A stretch of 64,000 bases of DNA from JBHGBM01 sp041946965 (lineage in GTDB: Bacteria; Acidobacteriota; Terriglobia; Bryobacterales; Bryobacteraceae), in assembly GCA_041946965.1 (NCBI GenBank), contig JBHGBM010000010.1, forward strand, positions 1-64,000, given 5' to 3'. Within the stretch, counting starts at the first letter, position 1, and each line of letters opens with the position of its first letter. Both the position numbers and the translations under genes were made by a program. Under the pieces are notes generated by a model. That model was given only the letters and a program-made list of their open reading frames with translations. It made no database searches and was not told where the DNA came from. Shown here one piece after another: positions 23,994 through 33,089 of this stretch.

Positions 23994-26895
23994 GAACCGG
24001 CTTCCTGGAACCTACTTTAGCCCATGGCAGTTCGATCAGGAAGCATGCCCCGCCGCCGGCCCGGTTGGAAGCGCGAATCGAGCCCCCGTGTTCCTGGATG
24101 ATTCCGTAAGTGACGGAAAGCCCCAGGCCCGTGCCCTTGCGGCTGGACTTGGTGGTGAAGAACGGATCGTAAATGCGGTGCAGGTACTCGGGCGGGATGC
24201 CGGGGCCATTGTCGGAAATCTCCACCGCGGCGCCGTGCTCGCCGGTCCACGTACGCACACGCAGCACGCCGCCGGTCTCCATCGCGTCCCGCGCGTTCAG
24301 GAACAGGTTGAGGAAAACCTGCTGGAGCTTCCCGGGGTTGCCCTGCACCGGGGCGAGGCCCGGCTCCAATTCGGTCTCCACCCTCACCCCCGCTTTCTGA
24401 AGCTGGTGTTCCAGCAGCGAGAGCGTCTCCTGCACCGTCCGGTTCAGGTTCACCTCGGTCATGGTGGTGCTCGAAGTGCGGGAGAAGTTGAGCAGCGAGT
24501 TGACGATCTCGCTCGCGCGGAAGGTCTGCTTGGCGATCTTCTCCAGCAGAAGCGACTTCTGATCGTCGTGGGCTACCTGCTTGGCGAGCATCTGAGCGTA
24601 AGTCGAGATCACCGCCAGCGGCGTGTTCACTTCGTGGGCCACGCCGGCCGCCAGCAGGCCGATGCTCGAGAGCTTGTCCGCCTGCACCAGCCGCTGCTCC
24701 AGTTCCGTGCGGTCGGTGACGTCGTCGAAGATGATCAGCCGCCCGATCTGTTCCAGGTCCTTGGAAACCAGCGGCGCGATGGCGATGTTCAGCGTGGATT
24801 CGCGGTAGGCCGAAGGCGAGCCGTGCCCGTTGCCGTTTCCATTGCCGCCCCCGCGCGCCACCGCGGGTATCGAGGCGGGGCGCAGCACGTACTTGTAGAC
24901 GTGGTGGATGCCCGTCTCCCCGCGCACGCGGTCGAACTGCTCCACCAGATCGCGCGGCAGCAACTCGCCCAGCGTCTTGCCCACCGCCTCCTCGCGCGGC
25001 ATGCCGAAGAAGCTCTCCATCTGCGTGTTCCAGCTCTCCACGCGGTCGTTCAGGTCCGCCGCCAGAATGCCCACGTTGATGGACTCGACGATGTTCTCGC
25101 TGAACTCCTTGAGGCGCTCGTATTGCTCGACCTTCGATTGCAGCGACGCGTACAGGGTGGCGTTCTCGATGGCGATGGCCACGTATCCGGCCAGCGTTTG
25201 CAGCAGTTCCACGTCCACCGTGGAGAGGAAGTCGCCGTCCGTGGTGCGGCTCACGCCGAGATAGGCGATGGTCCTGCCTCGCACCGTGCATGGTACGTAG
25301 TAGGTGAGATCGAGCGCGGAGATGGTTCGCCGCACCGCCGGCGGCCAACCGCGCGAAACCGCGTCCAGTTGGTGCCGGGTGCGCTCGAAAAAGATGTACG
25401 GCCGAGGCAGGTTCCAGTCCAGGAAACTCAGGTCCAGCTCGCCGCCTTCGATCGTGCCGCGCGGAGTCCCCATCACGGATTTCAGATAGAAACCCTGCTC
25501 CCCGCGCAGGAAAAACACCAGGTGGCGGATGTTCAGCGTCTGAAGCAGCCTCTCCCCCACCGAAGAGAGCATTGCGTCCAGATCCGTCTCCGCGCTGAGC
25601 TCGCGCGCAAACTCCACCAGCGTGCGCCGGTAGTCGTAGCGGTCCTGGTAGAAGAACTTGTCCAGCCGCTCCTGAATCCAGTTGCGAATCGGCTGGAACA
25701 GGAACGCGGTGATCAGCATCACCGTGACCAGGCCGGTGTTGCCGAGGTCCTTGAAATTCTTCTGCACCAGGCTGGCCAGGCCGAAGACGATGGCGTAAAA
25801 CGCCGCCAGCACGCACAGCGTGGCGAGCGTGTACGCATACCCGCGGCGGAAGATGATGTCCACGTCCATCAGCCGGTAGCGCACGATGGCGTACGCCAGC
25901 GTCAGGGGGATGAGCGCCAGCGGCAGCACGGAGAGCTTCAGGTACGAGCCGGGCAGGAAACCCGCCACGTAAGGAGCGACGTACATCGTGGCGAACGGCA
26001 GGATGCCGCAGAAAGTCCCGTTGCGCAGCCACTTCAACTGCCGCCGCACCACCGGATCTTCGGCGCGGCGGTAGGCCACCGTCAGAACGAAGCCGCCCGC
26101 AAGGTACAGAATGGTGATGGCCGGCAGCCACAGCCGGTCCAGCAGCCACTTCATCTCCACCGGCGAGAGCTCCGCCCGCAGCGTGCCCGAGCTGACTCCC
26201 AGCCAGACGGCGATCATGAACGCCGCGGGCGCGTAAACCGCGGCGAGCCGGAACCTGCCGCGGAACCACGGTAGCGGCTCCGGGAACGTCAGGCAGAAGT
26301 GCAGGAAGATGGTGGGCGCCAGCAGACCCGCGATCACGTTGCCGAAATAGATCACCTGGTCGAACGGGTTCAGCTTACCCGTGTAGTGGAAGGTGCTGAA
26401 GATGAACGAAACCAGGCAGAAGATATAAAAGTGCCGCGCCTTGTGCGCGCTCCCGCGGCGGAAATATACGAACAGGCCGATGATCAGGTAGGCCGCGCCT
26501 ACCACATACAGGTACATCACCGCGGGATCGACGGGCGTGGCCCCGATCACCACCGTGATCTTCACCTCCACGCCGTCGCGCGAAACCAGGTAGTCCGCTT
26601 TCTGCCACGCTCCGATGCGCACCAGCACCTGGGGCACATCAATGGCGCGATCGATCTGCACGCCGCTGATCTTCAGCAGCCGGTCGCCGTCGCGCAACCC
26701 GAACTTGGCTCCCTGTCCTCCCGCCGGCACGTGCAGCGCGACCACGCCCTGCTGGCGGTCCACCCAGATCACGTTGTCTTCGGGGAGACGGAAGCGGTAT
26801 TGCTGCTGGAAATTGATGACGGCAAAAACGGCGGCGGCGATCGTGGCAATCGTCAGGATCGCCGTGGAGAGCTGAAATTTCAGTTCCTGAAGCAT
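23983..26895 (-). CDS. PDZ/7TM/GAF/PAS sensor histidine kinase
   Basis: The product is about 970 residues from ATG 26895; a GTG five codons upstream is possible, and neither has a well-spaced ribosome binding site. In order: one membrane helix (about 7-25), a PDZ-like domain (about 40-120: AKFGLRDGDRLLKISGV), seven to nine membrane helices (about 125-380), a GAF domain, a PAS domain (NVGILAADLNDRVESWN), a Gly/Asn linker, HisKA with the phospho-histidine in GVAHEVNTPLAV, and HATPase_c with N box LNLFLNARDAM, ISDNGPGIP and GTGLGLSVTYG. A periplasmic-facing PDZ domain suggests sensing of envelope peptides or protein C-termini; that is inference. It is cotranscribed with the NtrC-type regulator. 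Confidence 0.93.
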   Translation of the reverse strand: MLQELKFQLSTAILTIATIAAAVFAVINFQQQYRFRLPEDNVIWVDRQQGVVALHVPAGGQGAKFGLRDGDRLLKISGVQIDRAIDVPQVLVRIGAWQKADYLVSRDGVEVKITVVIGATPVDPAVMYLYVVGAAYLIIGLFVYFRRGSAHKARHFYIFCLVSFIFSTFHYTGKLNPFDQVIYFGNVIAGLLAPTIFLHFCLTFPEPLPWFRGRFRLAAVYAPAAFMIAVWLGVSSGTLRAELSPVEMKWLLDRLWLPAITILYLAGGFVLTVAYRRAEDPVVRRQLKWLRNGTFCGILPFATMYVAPYVAGFLPGSYLKLSVLPLALIPLTLAYAIVRYRLMDVDIIFRRGYAYTLATLCVLAAFYAIVFGLASLVQKNFKDLGNTGLVTVMLITAFLFQPIRNWIQERLDKFFYQDRYDYRRTLVEFARELSAETDLDAMLSSVGERLLQTLNIRHLVFFLRGEQGFYLKSVMGTPRGTIEGGELDLSFLDWNLPRPYIFFERTRHQLDAVSRGWPPAVRRTISALDLTYYVPCTVRGRTIAYLGVSRTTDGDFLSTVDVELLQTLAGYVAIAIENATLYASLQSKVEQYERLKEFSENIVESINVGILAADLNDRVESWNTQMESFFGMPREEAVGKTLGELLPRDLVEQFDRVRGETGIHHVYKYVLRPASIPAVARGGGNGNGNGHGSPSAYRESTLNIAIAPLVSKDLEQIGRLIIFDDVTDRTELEQRLVQADKLSSIGLLAAGVAHEVNTPLAVISTYAQMLAKQVAHDDQKSLLLEKIAKQTFRASEIVNSLLNFSRTSSTTMTEVNLNRTVQETLSLLEHQLQKAGVRVETELEPGLAPVQGNPGKLQQVFLNLFLNARDAMETGGVLRVRTWTGEHGAAVEISDNGPGIPPEYLHRIYDPFFTTKSSRKGTGLGLSVTYGIIQEHGGSIRASNRAGGGACFLIELPWAKVGSRKPVHAV

Positions 26896-27060
26896 GCCTC
26901 CCGCCGTCACGTGGCGCTAATGGTACACCAACCCCCGGATGTCGGACGTAGCACGTTTAATGCCAGCCTGTAACTCCTTGCTAAGCCAACCGGTACGCGC
27001 CTTTCCCGGCAGCCGGGCGCACAGAATGGCCATTTGAAATCCACAATTTGGGAAAGACCA
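26896..27060. other. Intergenic region between murB and the kinase
   Basis: Both flanking genes read on the minus strand, so this 165-base gap should carry the kinase promoter and perhaps the murB terminator. A short perfect hairpin (CCCGGC / GCCGGG) lies at 27005-27017, but no T-tract follows it on the minus strand. I see no tRNA or other RNA gene here. Confidence 0.4.
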
Positions 27061-28047
27061 CTATGTGGAAGTGTAGGCGGCCGAAAATCCCACATACTGC
27101 ACCTCTTCCTCGAGTTCGATTCCAAACCGCGCCCGCACCCGCGCCTTCAGGTCCCGGATCAGCCGGCACAGGTCCCGCGCGACGCCGCCGCCCGCGTTGA
27201 AGATCAGGTTGGCGTGATACGCCGCCACCTCTATGCGCCCGATTTTAAGACCTTTAGCTCCAACCTGATCGAGGAACCACGCGGCCGGGACTTTGCCCTC
27301 CCGCACCAGTTTCGGCGGGACTTCGGCCAGCACGGCGGGCGGCAGTTCCGCCGCCAGCAGGTTCTTGAACACGCTGCCGGCGCACTTCATGGAGGGGGGG
27401 AACTTCTGGTTGCGTACCCGGACGATCTCCTCCGCCTGCCGGCGCAGTTCGGCCGCGTCACCCGGAATCATCTCAAGCTCCGTGGCGAAAATCACCCAGT
27501 CCTTGCGTCGTTTGAACACACTCTCGCGATAGCGGAATTCACACTCCGAATTTTCGTATTCGCGGATTTGTTCGCCGTCAAAGAACCGGACCCGCACCAC
27601 GCGCTCGGAAATGGAGTGCCCGTAGGCGCCCGCGTTGCCGTAGACCGCCGCCCCTACCGATCCGGGAATTCCCGCAAGCGTCTCGAGTCCCGCCAGACCC
27701 CTATCCACCGTGTAATCCACCAAATCCGGAAGCGCCGCGCCGGCATCCGCCGAGACGCGGTTCCCGGAGACGTCGATCCGCGCCGAGACGAAGCGCAGCA
27801 CCACCCCGCGGTAGCCGTCGTCGGAAACGATCAGGTTGGTGCCCCCGCCGATGGCGATCCAGGGCAGAGGACCGCCGGCGAGCGCTGCCAGCGCCGCCAG
27901 AAACGCGGACTCGTCCGACGTTTCCGCGTAGATGTCCGCGGGCCCGCCGATGCCGAACCGCGTGTAAAGGGCCAGCGGCGTGTCCGTGGAAACGGTTAGA
28001 TTGGGTATTCCGGCGAGGCGCGAACGCGTCTCTTCGGCAGAAAGCAT
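27061..28047 (-). CDS. murB: UDP-N-acetylenolpyruvoylglucosamine reductase
   Basis: The product is 328 residues. It is FAD-dependent and reduces UDP-GlcNAc-enolpyruvate to UDP-MurNAc in peptidoglycan synthesis. The N-terminal NTPLALYTRFGIGG-type segment (here DTPLALYTRFGIGG), GGGTNLIVSDDG and GLETLAGIPGSVGAAVYGNAGAYG are the FAD-binding signatures. CAGSVFKN carries the catalytic serine, and LDQVGAKGLKIGRIEV with HANLIFN completes the substrate-binding part. It stands apart from any mur cluster. The gap to the divergent DUF2461 gene is only 25 bases. Confidence 0.96.
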   Translation of the reverse strand: MLSAEETRSRLAGIPNLTVSTDTPLALYTRFGIGGPADIYAETSDESAFLAALAALAGGPLPWIAIGGGTNLIVSDDGYRGVVLRFVSARIDVSGNRVSADAGAALPDLVDYTVDRGLAGLETLAGIPGSVGAAVYGNAGAYGHSISERVVRVRFFDGEQIREYENSECEFRYRESVFKRRKDWVIFATELEMIPGDAAELRRQAEEIVRVRNQKFPPSMKCAGSVFKNLLAAELPPAVLAEVPPKLVREGKVPAAWFLDQVGAKGLKIGRIEVAAYHANLIFNAGGGVARDLCRLIRDLKARVRARFGIELEEEVQYVGFSAAYTST

Positions 28048-28055
28048 TATTTTCT

Positions 28056-28061
28056 ATTATA
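28056..28061 (-). promoter_or_regulatory. Candidate -10 element of murB
   Basis: On the minus strand TATAAT sits at 28061-28056, nine bases before ATG 28047, in a GC-rich context where such a hexamer is rare. It would place the transcription start almost at the ATG, so murB would be near-leaderless, which matches the lack of a ribosome binding site. No convincing -35 box is present. Confidence 0.3.
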
Positions 28062-28072
28062 TCGGAGGCTAT

Positions 28073-28780
28073 ATGCCCACCGCCTTCGCGGGCTTTCCCC
28101 CGCAAGCCATGACGTTCTTCCGCAGCCTGGCGCGCCACAATGACCGCGAGTGGTTCCTGCCGCGCAAACAGATCTACGAGGACGCGGTGAAGCGCCCCAT
28201 GATCGAGCTGATCGAGGCGCTCAACGCCGGGATGATGAGTTTCGCCCCCGCCTACGTCACCGACCCCGGCAAGGCCATGTACCGCATCTACCGCGACGTG
28301 CGGTTCAGCGGCGATAAGACCCCCTACAAGACCCACGTGGCAGCGTCGTTCTTCCGCCGCGGCAGCGTGAAGCACACCATGGCGGGCTACTACTTCAGCG
28401 TTTCACCGCACGAAATCGAGGTCGCGGGCGGAATCTATCTGCCGCCTCCGGACAACCTGCGGCTGGTGCGCGACCACATCGCCCGGCGCCACCAGGAGTT
28501 CCGCCGCATCGCCGGCGACGGTGCTCTGCGCCGGCTGATGGGCGAACTTCAGGGAGACCGGCTTTCCCGCGTGCCGAAGGGCTGGCCAGCCGGCCACCCC
28601 GCCGCCGACCTGGTGAAGTTCAAGCAGTACCTGTACTACGTACTGCTCGATCCCGCCATGGCGTCCACGCCAAAGCTCTTTCGCGAAGTGCTCGCGCGCT
28701 TTCGCGTGATGTCGCGGTTCATCGATTTTCTGAATGCTCCCCTGGTGGCGGCGGCGCGCGTCAAGCCGCCGATGTTCTGA
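28073..28780 (+). CDS. DUF2461-family protein
   Basis: The product is 235 residues from ATG 28073; GGAGG at 28064-28068 with a four-base spacer fixes this start over an upstream in-frame ATG. It matches the DUF2461 (TIGR02453) family throughout: FFRSLARHNDREWFLPRKQIYEDAV, MYRIYRDVRFSGDKTPYKTH, GYYFSVSPHEIEVAGGIY and LVKFKQYLYYVLL. The family is widespread, cytoplasmic and functionally uncharacterised. Homologues often sit alone, as here. It is divergent from murB. Confidence 0.93.
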   Translation: MPTAFAGFPPQAMTFFRSLARHNDREWFLPRKQIYEDAVKRPMIELIEALNAGMMSFAPAYVTDPGKAMYRIYRDVRFSGDKTPYKTHVAASFFRRGSVKHTMAGYYFSVSPHEIEVAGGIYLPPPDNLRLVRDHIARRHQEFRRIAGDGALRRLMGELQGDRLSRVPKGWPAGHPAADLVKFKQYLYYVLLDPAMASTPKLFREVLARFRVMSRFIDFLNAPLVAAARVKPPMF

Positions 28781-28807
28781 TACGGGACGCCGCTGGGAAA
28801 CCCGCGC

Positions 28808-28894
28808 CTATTCTCGCTTGACCAGGTCGCCCACGGTCCCGATCAGCAGCAGGGCCAGCATCAAGCACCCGGCGCTGAAGTAGACGACATCCAT
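28808..28894 (-). CDS. Possible 28-residue single-helix membrane peptide
   Basis: An ATG-to-TAG frame encodes MDVVYFSAGCLMLALLLIG followed by TVGDLVKRE. This is one hydrophobic helix with an acidic start and a basic end, like small membrane subunits such as KdpF. It has no clear ribosome binding site, and no kdp gene is nearby. It is the only coding candidate in the 230-base gap before ileS, and it lies on the opposite strand to ileS. Chance occurrence cannot be excluded. Confidence 0.3.
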   Translation of the reverse strand: MDVVYFSAGCLMLALLLIGTVGDLVKRE

Positions 28895-28909
28895 TGTCAC
28901 GCCCAATGG
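28891..28909. promoter_or_regulatory. Short inverted repeat upstream of ileS
   Basis: CCATTG (28891-28896) and CAATGG (28904-28909) form a perfect 6-base inverted repeat with a 7-base spacer, about 100 bases before the ileS start and over the start of the tiny minus-strand frame. It may be an operator for ileS. I saw no T-box signature in the leader, though a full structure search was not possible. Confidence 0.25.
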
Positions 28910-29010
28910 ACGCCGCCAGCCGCGGGCCGGGTACGCCCGCACGAGGGGCCCCTGTACCGCTCCGCACAAACAACGCCCCTCGATCGTGTACGATGGTAAT
29001 ATCCCCCGAA

Positions 29011-31809
29011 ATGGAAAAAGTGGACCTCAAGCAGACTGTTAACCTGCCTCGCACAAGCTTCCCCATGAAAGCCAACCTGCCGCAGCTCGAGCCCAAGCTG
29101 CTGGCGCATTGGGAACAGGAAGACCTCTATGGCCAGATCCGGCGCGCCCGCGCGGGCCGGCCCACCTACATCCTGCACGACGGCCCCCCTTACGCCAACG
29201 GGCGCATCCACCTCGGCACCGCGTTCAACAAGATGCTGAAGGACTTCATTGTGAAGTCCAAGACCATGGCGGGCTTCGATTCGCCTTACGTGCCCGGCTG
29301 GGACTGCCACGGGCTGCCGATCGAGAACCGCGTGGACGCCGAGCTCGGCCCGCGCAAGGCGAAGATGAGCGCGCCGGAAATCCGCGCGGCCTGCCGCAAG
29401 TACGCCGAAAAATACGTGGACATCCAGCGCAGGGACTTCAAGCGCCTGGGCGTTCTCGGCCGCTGGGACCGTCCCTACCTCACCATGAGCGCGCAGTACC
29501 AGTCCGTCATCGCCGGCGCGTTTGTGGAGTTCCTCGACCGCGGTTACGTGTACAAAGGCATGAAGCCGGTGCACTGGTGCCTGTTCCACCGCACGGCGCT
29601 GGCGGAGGCGGAGGTGGAGTACGAGAACCACTCCAGCCCGTCGATCTGGGTGCGCTTCCCGCTGGTTTCCGATCCCGCCAAAATCGACCCGGCGCTGGCC
29701 GGACGCAAAGTCTACGGGCTCATCTGGACCACCACGCCCTGGACCATCCCGGCCAACATGGCCATCGCGTATCACCCCAAGTTCGACTACGCGGCGGTGG
29801 ACGCGGCGGGCGAGGTGTACCTCGTCGCCGAAGGCCTGCTTGAAGCCACCGCGAAGAACTGCGGCTGGGAGAATTACCAGATTGTCGCCCGCTTTCCCGG
29901 CACGGCGGTCGAGCGCGCCGTATTCCGCCATCCCTTCCTGGATCGCGATTCGCTCGGCATTCTGGCGGACCACGTCACGTTGGAACAGGGCACCGGCGCC
30001 GTCCACACCGCGCCCGGCCACGGCCACGAGGACTACCTGGTGGCGAACCAGTACGGCATCCCCACCTACTGCCCGGTGGACGCCGCGGGCCGCTTCTTTC
30101 CGGCCGAAGGCGCGGCGGGCGAGCTGCCCTCCGTGCTGCTCGGCAAAACCGTGTGGGACGCGAACATCATCGTGCTCGACATCTTGCGCGAACGCGGCGC
30201 GCTGCTCCACTCCGAAAAGGTGGAACACAGCTACCCGCACTGCTGGCGCTGCCATAAGCCGACCATTTTCCGCGCCACCGAGCAGTGGTTCATCGGCATG
30301 GACCGCAACAACTTCCGGCAGGACGCGCTGGAGGCGGTGCGCCAGGTCCGCTGGATGCCCTTCTGGGGCGAGGAGCGCATCTCCAACATGATCGCCACGC
30401 GCCCGGACTGGTGCATCTCGCGCCAGCGCATCTGGGGCGTGCCCATCATCGTCTTCTACTGCGACCGCTGCCGCGAGCCGCTGACCGATCGCAAGATCCT
30501 GGACGGGGTGGTGCGGCTGTTCGCCGAGCACACCGCCGACGTGTGGTACGAACGCTCCGCGGCCGAGCTCATTCCGCCGGGAACCACGTGCGCCAAGTGC
30601 GGCGGCGCGGAGTTTTCAAAGGAGAGCGACATTCTCGACGTCTGGTTCGATTCGGGCTCCAGCCACTTGGCCGTGCTCACGGATTGCAGCGAACTCTCCT
30701 GGCCGTCGGACCTTTACCTGGAGGGCGGCGATCAGTATCGCGGCTGGTTCCATAGCTCGCTGCTGGTCGGGGTGGGCGTGAAGGGCGGCTCGCCGTACCG
30801 CGCCTGCGCGCTCAACGGGTGGGTGCTCGATGGAGAGGGCCGCGCGATGCACAAATCGCTCGGCAACGTGATCGAGCCCGAGGAGATCATCAAGCGTCAC
30901 GGCGCGGAAGTGCTCCGGCTGTGGGCGTCCTCGGTGGAGTTCAACGAGGATGTGCGCCTCTCCCAGACCATCCTCACGCGCCTTACCGACGCTTACCGCA
31001 AACTGCGCAACACCTTTCGGTACATTCTCGGCAACCTGGCCGATTTCGGCCCGGCCGATGCCGTGCCGGGCGATGAATTGGCCGAGATCGACCAGTGGAT
31101 CCTGCTACGCGCCGGGGAACTGGTGGGCCGGTGCCTCCAGTGGTACGACGAGTTCGCATTCCATAAGGTCTACCACGCGCTCTACGACTTTGCCACCGTG
31201 GATCTCAGCGCGGTGTACTTCGACGTGTTGAAGGACCGGCTGTACACCTCCGCGCCGCGGTCGCGCGCGCGGCGCAGCGCGCAAACCGCCCTATACCGCC
31301 TGGGCCACGCACTCACCCGGCTGGCCGCCCCCATCCTCAGCTTCACCTCCGAGGAGGTCTGGGGCCACTTCCAACAGGGCCGGAGCGTGCATCTCGAAAT
31401 GTTTCCGTCGCCCGAAGAGCTTACGGCGGGCATCTCGGATGCGTCGCGGAAACGGGCGGCCAATTGGGACCGTCTCATGGAAGTGAGAGACGAAGTCCTG
31501 AAAAGCCTGGAGGACGCGCGCAACCGCAAGCTCATCGGCGCGCCGCTGGAAGCCCATGTGCGGCTCTCCGCGCCCGGCGACATCTACCCGCTGCTGGAGC
31601 AGTACGGCGGCGAACTTCCCACCCTCTTCATTGTTTCCGCGGTCAGCCTGGCGCCATCGCCGGACGCGCTCGCCGTGCAGGTGGAACGCGCCGGCGGACA
31701 GAAGTGCGAACGCTGCTGGAAGTATGCCGCCGATGTCGGCGCCGACCCCGCATACCCCACAGTGTGCGCGGCGTGCGCCGGCGTGGTGCACGAGATTGTG
31801 AATGGCTGA
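29011..31809 (+). CDS. ileS: Isoleucyl-tRNA synthetase
   Basis: The product is 932 residues from ATG 29011 (MEKVDLKQTVNLPRTSFPMK, the usual IleS start); upstream in-frame ATGs at 28894 and 28993 are less likely. The class I signatures are GRIHLGTAFNK (HIGH) and RAMHKSLGN (KMSKS), with the expected Ile-binding VPGWDCHGLPIE. The editing domain lies in the middle (TTTPWTIPANM). The C-terminus carries a zinc site (KCERCWKY and CAAC). It charges tRNA-Ile in the cytoplasm. The last eight bases overlap lspA, so ileS, lspA and lgt form one coupled operon. Confidence 0.98.
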   Translation: MEKVDLKQTVNLPRTSFPMKANLPQLEPKLLAHWEQEDLYGQIRRARAGRPTYILHDGPPYANGRIHLGTAFNKMLKDFIVKSKTMAGFDSPYVPGWDCHGLPIENRVDAELGPRKAKMSAPEIRAACRKYAEKYVDIQRRDFKRLGVLGRWDRPYLTMSAQYQSVIAGAFVEFLDRGYVYKGMKPVHWCLFHRTALAEAEVEYENHSSPSIWVRFPLVSDPAKIDPALAGRKVYGLIWTTTPWTIPANMAIAYHPKFDYAAVDAAGEVYLVAEGLLEATAKNCGWENYQIVARFPGTAVERAVFRHPFLDRDSLGILADHVTLEQGTGAVHTAPGHGHEDYLVANQYGIPTYCPVDAAGRFFPAEGAAGELPSVLLGKTVWDANIIVLDILRERGALLHSEKVEHSYPHCWRCHKPTIFRATEQWFIGMDRNNFRQDALEAVRQVRWMPFWGEERISNMIATRPDWCISRQRIWGVPIIVFYCDRCREPLTDRKILDGVVRLFAEHTADVWYERSAAELIPPGTTCAKCGGAEFSKESDILDVWFDSGSSHLAVLTDCSELSWPSDLYLEGGDQYRGWFHSSLLVGVGVKGGSPYRACALNGWVLDGEGRAMHKSLGNVIEPEEIIKRHGAEVLRLWASSVEFNEDVRLSQTILTRLTDAYRKLRNTFRYILGNLADFGPADAVPGDELAEIDQWILLRAGELVGRCLQWYDEFAFHKVYHALYDFATVDLSAVYFDVLKDRLYTSAPRSRARRSAQTALYRLGHALTRLAAPILSFTSEEVWGHFQQGRSVHLEMFPSPEELTAGISDASRKRAANWDRLMEVRDEVLKSLEDARNRKLIGAPLEAHVRLSAPGDIYPLLEQYGGELPTLFIVSAVSLAPSPDALAVQVERAGGQKCERCWKYAADVGADPAYPTVCAACAGVVHEIVNG

Positions 31810-32293
31810 CGCCCGCCTGAAAGCCTACGGACTGGCCGCCGCGGTGGCTGCGCTCGACCGCCTCTCCAAGTGGATCATCGAGAGCCGTGTCGGGTTCGAG
31901 GATACCTACCGCGTCATCCCGGGCTTCTTCGATATCGTCCACTCGCAGAACCGCGGGGTGGCTTTCGGGCTGTTCAATGACTCCACCTCCGAGTGGCGGA
32001 CCATGCTGCTGATCGTGCTTTCGCTGGCGGCGGCGGCGGTGGTGGCGGCCATGCTCTGGCAGGCGCCCCGGCTCGACCGCTTGACCAGGACCGGCCTGGC
32101 GCTGGTGCTCGGCGGCGCGGGAGGCAATGTTTTCGATCGCCTGGCGTGGGGGTACGTCACGGATTTTCTGGAATTTTACGTGGGAAGCTATCACTGGCCG
32201 ACGTTCAACGTAGCCGATTCCGCCATCGTGATCGGCAGCGGGCTGCTGGTCATCGAAATGCTCAAGCCAAAACGCGAGACGGCGCGAACCTGA
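31802..32293 (+). CDS. lspA: Lipoprotein signal peptidase (signal peptidase II)
   Basis: The product is 163 residues with four membrane segments. The conserved blocks are DRLSKW near the N-terminus, SQNRGVAFGLF, GNVFDRLAWGYVTDFLEF with a catalytic aspartate, and FNVADSAI with the second. LspA cleaves the signal peptide of prolipoproteins after lipidation, at the outer face of the inner membrane. The ATG overlaps the end of ileS by eight bases. The stop TGA shares its last base with the lgt ATG. Confidence 0.97.
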   Translation: MADARLKAYGLAAAVAALDRLSKWIIESRVGFEDTYRVIPGFFDIVHSQNRGVAFGLFNDSTSEWRTMLLIVLSLAAAAVVAAMLWQAPRLDRLTRTGLALVLGGAGGNVFDRLAWGYVTDFLEFYVGSYHWPTFNVADSAIVIGSGLLVIEMLKPKRETART

Positions 32294-33087
32294 TGCTACC
32301 GGATCTGTTTCACATCCCTTACCTGCACACTTACGGCGTGCTTGTCGCGCTGGCGTTTCTGGCGGCACTGTGGCTCGCCGCGCGGCTCGCGCGCCGCGCG
32401 GGGCTCGATCCGGAGGCGGCCATGAACCTGGGCATCTACTGCGCGCTCTCCGCCATTGCGGGCGCCAAGCTGATGATGTTCCTGGTGGATCTGCCCTACT
32501 ACATTGAAAACCCCGGCGAGATCTTTTCGCTCGCGAGTTTGCAGGCCGGCGGCGTGTTCTACGGCGGGCTCATCGCCGCGCTCATCGTGGCCTGGCTGTA
32601 CATGCGGCGCAAGCGGCTGCCCCCCCTTCGCACCGCCGACGTGTTCGCCCCCGCCATCGCGCTGGGGCACGGCATCGGGCGGCTCGGCTGCTTCTCCGCC
32701 GGTTGCTGTTGGGGCGCCCCCACGAATCTGCCGTGGGCCGTTAAGTTCAGCAACCCGCAGGCCAACAACCTGACGGGCGTGCCCCTGGGCGTAAGCCTGC
32801 ACCCGACGCAGCTTTACGAATCGCTGGCGGAGCTTGTGATTTTCGGCATTCTGATGTGGCGCTTCCTCAAGCCGCACCGCCAGGGGGCGATTATAAGCCT
32901 GTACCTGATGCTCTACTCCGTGGCGCGCTTCGCCGTGGAGTTCGTGCGTTTCCACGAGCAGCCGAATCCGTTCGGCGGCCCGCTCGACGCGGCGCAGTGG
33001 ATTTCGATCGTGCTGTTCGCGCTCGGCGCCGCTTACTTCATCCGCGCGCGCAAGCAGCAGTCCGTGGCCGAACCGGTTGCGCCGTAG
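32293..33087 (+). CDS. lgt: Prolipoprotein diacylglyceryl transferase
   Basis: The product is 264 residues from the ATG that shares one base with the lspA stop (TGATG). Seven membrane segments are predicted. The Lgt signature GHGIGRLGCFSAGCCWG, the essential histidine in HTYGV near the N-terminus, HPTQLYES and RFAVEFVRFHEQP are all present. Lgt transfers diacylglycerol from phosphatidylglycerol to the lipobox cysteine, the step before LspA. Its direct linkage to lspA puts two consecutive steps of lipoprotein maturation in one transcript. It converges on the GHL6-like gene with a two-base gap. Confidence 0.97.
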   Translation: MLPDLFHIPYLHTYGVLVALAFLAALWLAARLARRAGLDPEAAMNLGIYCALSAIAGAKLMMFLVDLPYYIENPGEIFSLASLQAGGVFYGGLIAALIVAWLYMRRKRLPPLRTADVFAPAIALGHGIGRLGCFSAGCCWGAPTNLPWAVKFSNPQANNLTGVPLGVSLHPTQLYESLAELVIFGILMWRFLKPHRQGAIISLYLMLYSVARFAVEFVRFHEQPNPFGGPLDAAQWISIVLFALGAAYFIRARKQQSVAEPVAP

Positions 33088-33089
33088 CG

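Noticed and set aside
23923..26274. Long plus-strand open frame of 783 codons
   Set aside because: It is antisense to the kinase. It is rich in Arg, His, Gln and Val without domain motifs, the usual shadow in GC-rich DNA.
26896..27060. tRNA gene in the murB/kinase gap
   Set aside because: No cloverleaf stems or TTCGA-type T-loop could be built.
28781..29010. T-box or other riboswitch before ileS
   Set aside because: No T-box core sequence or terminator/antiterminator pair could be recognised by eye.
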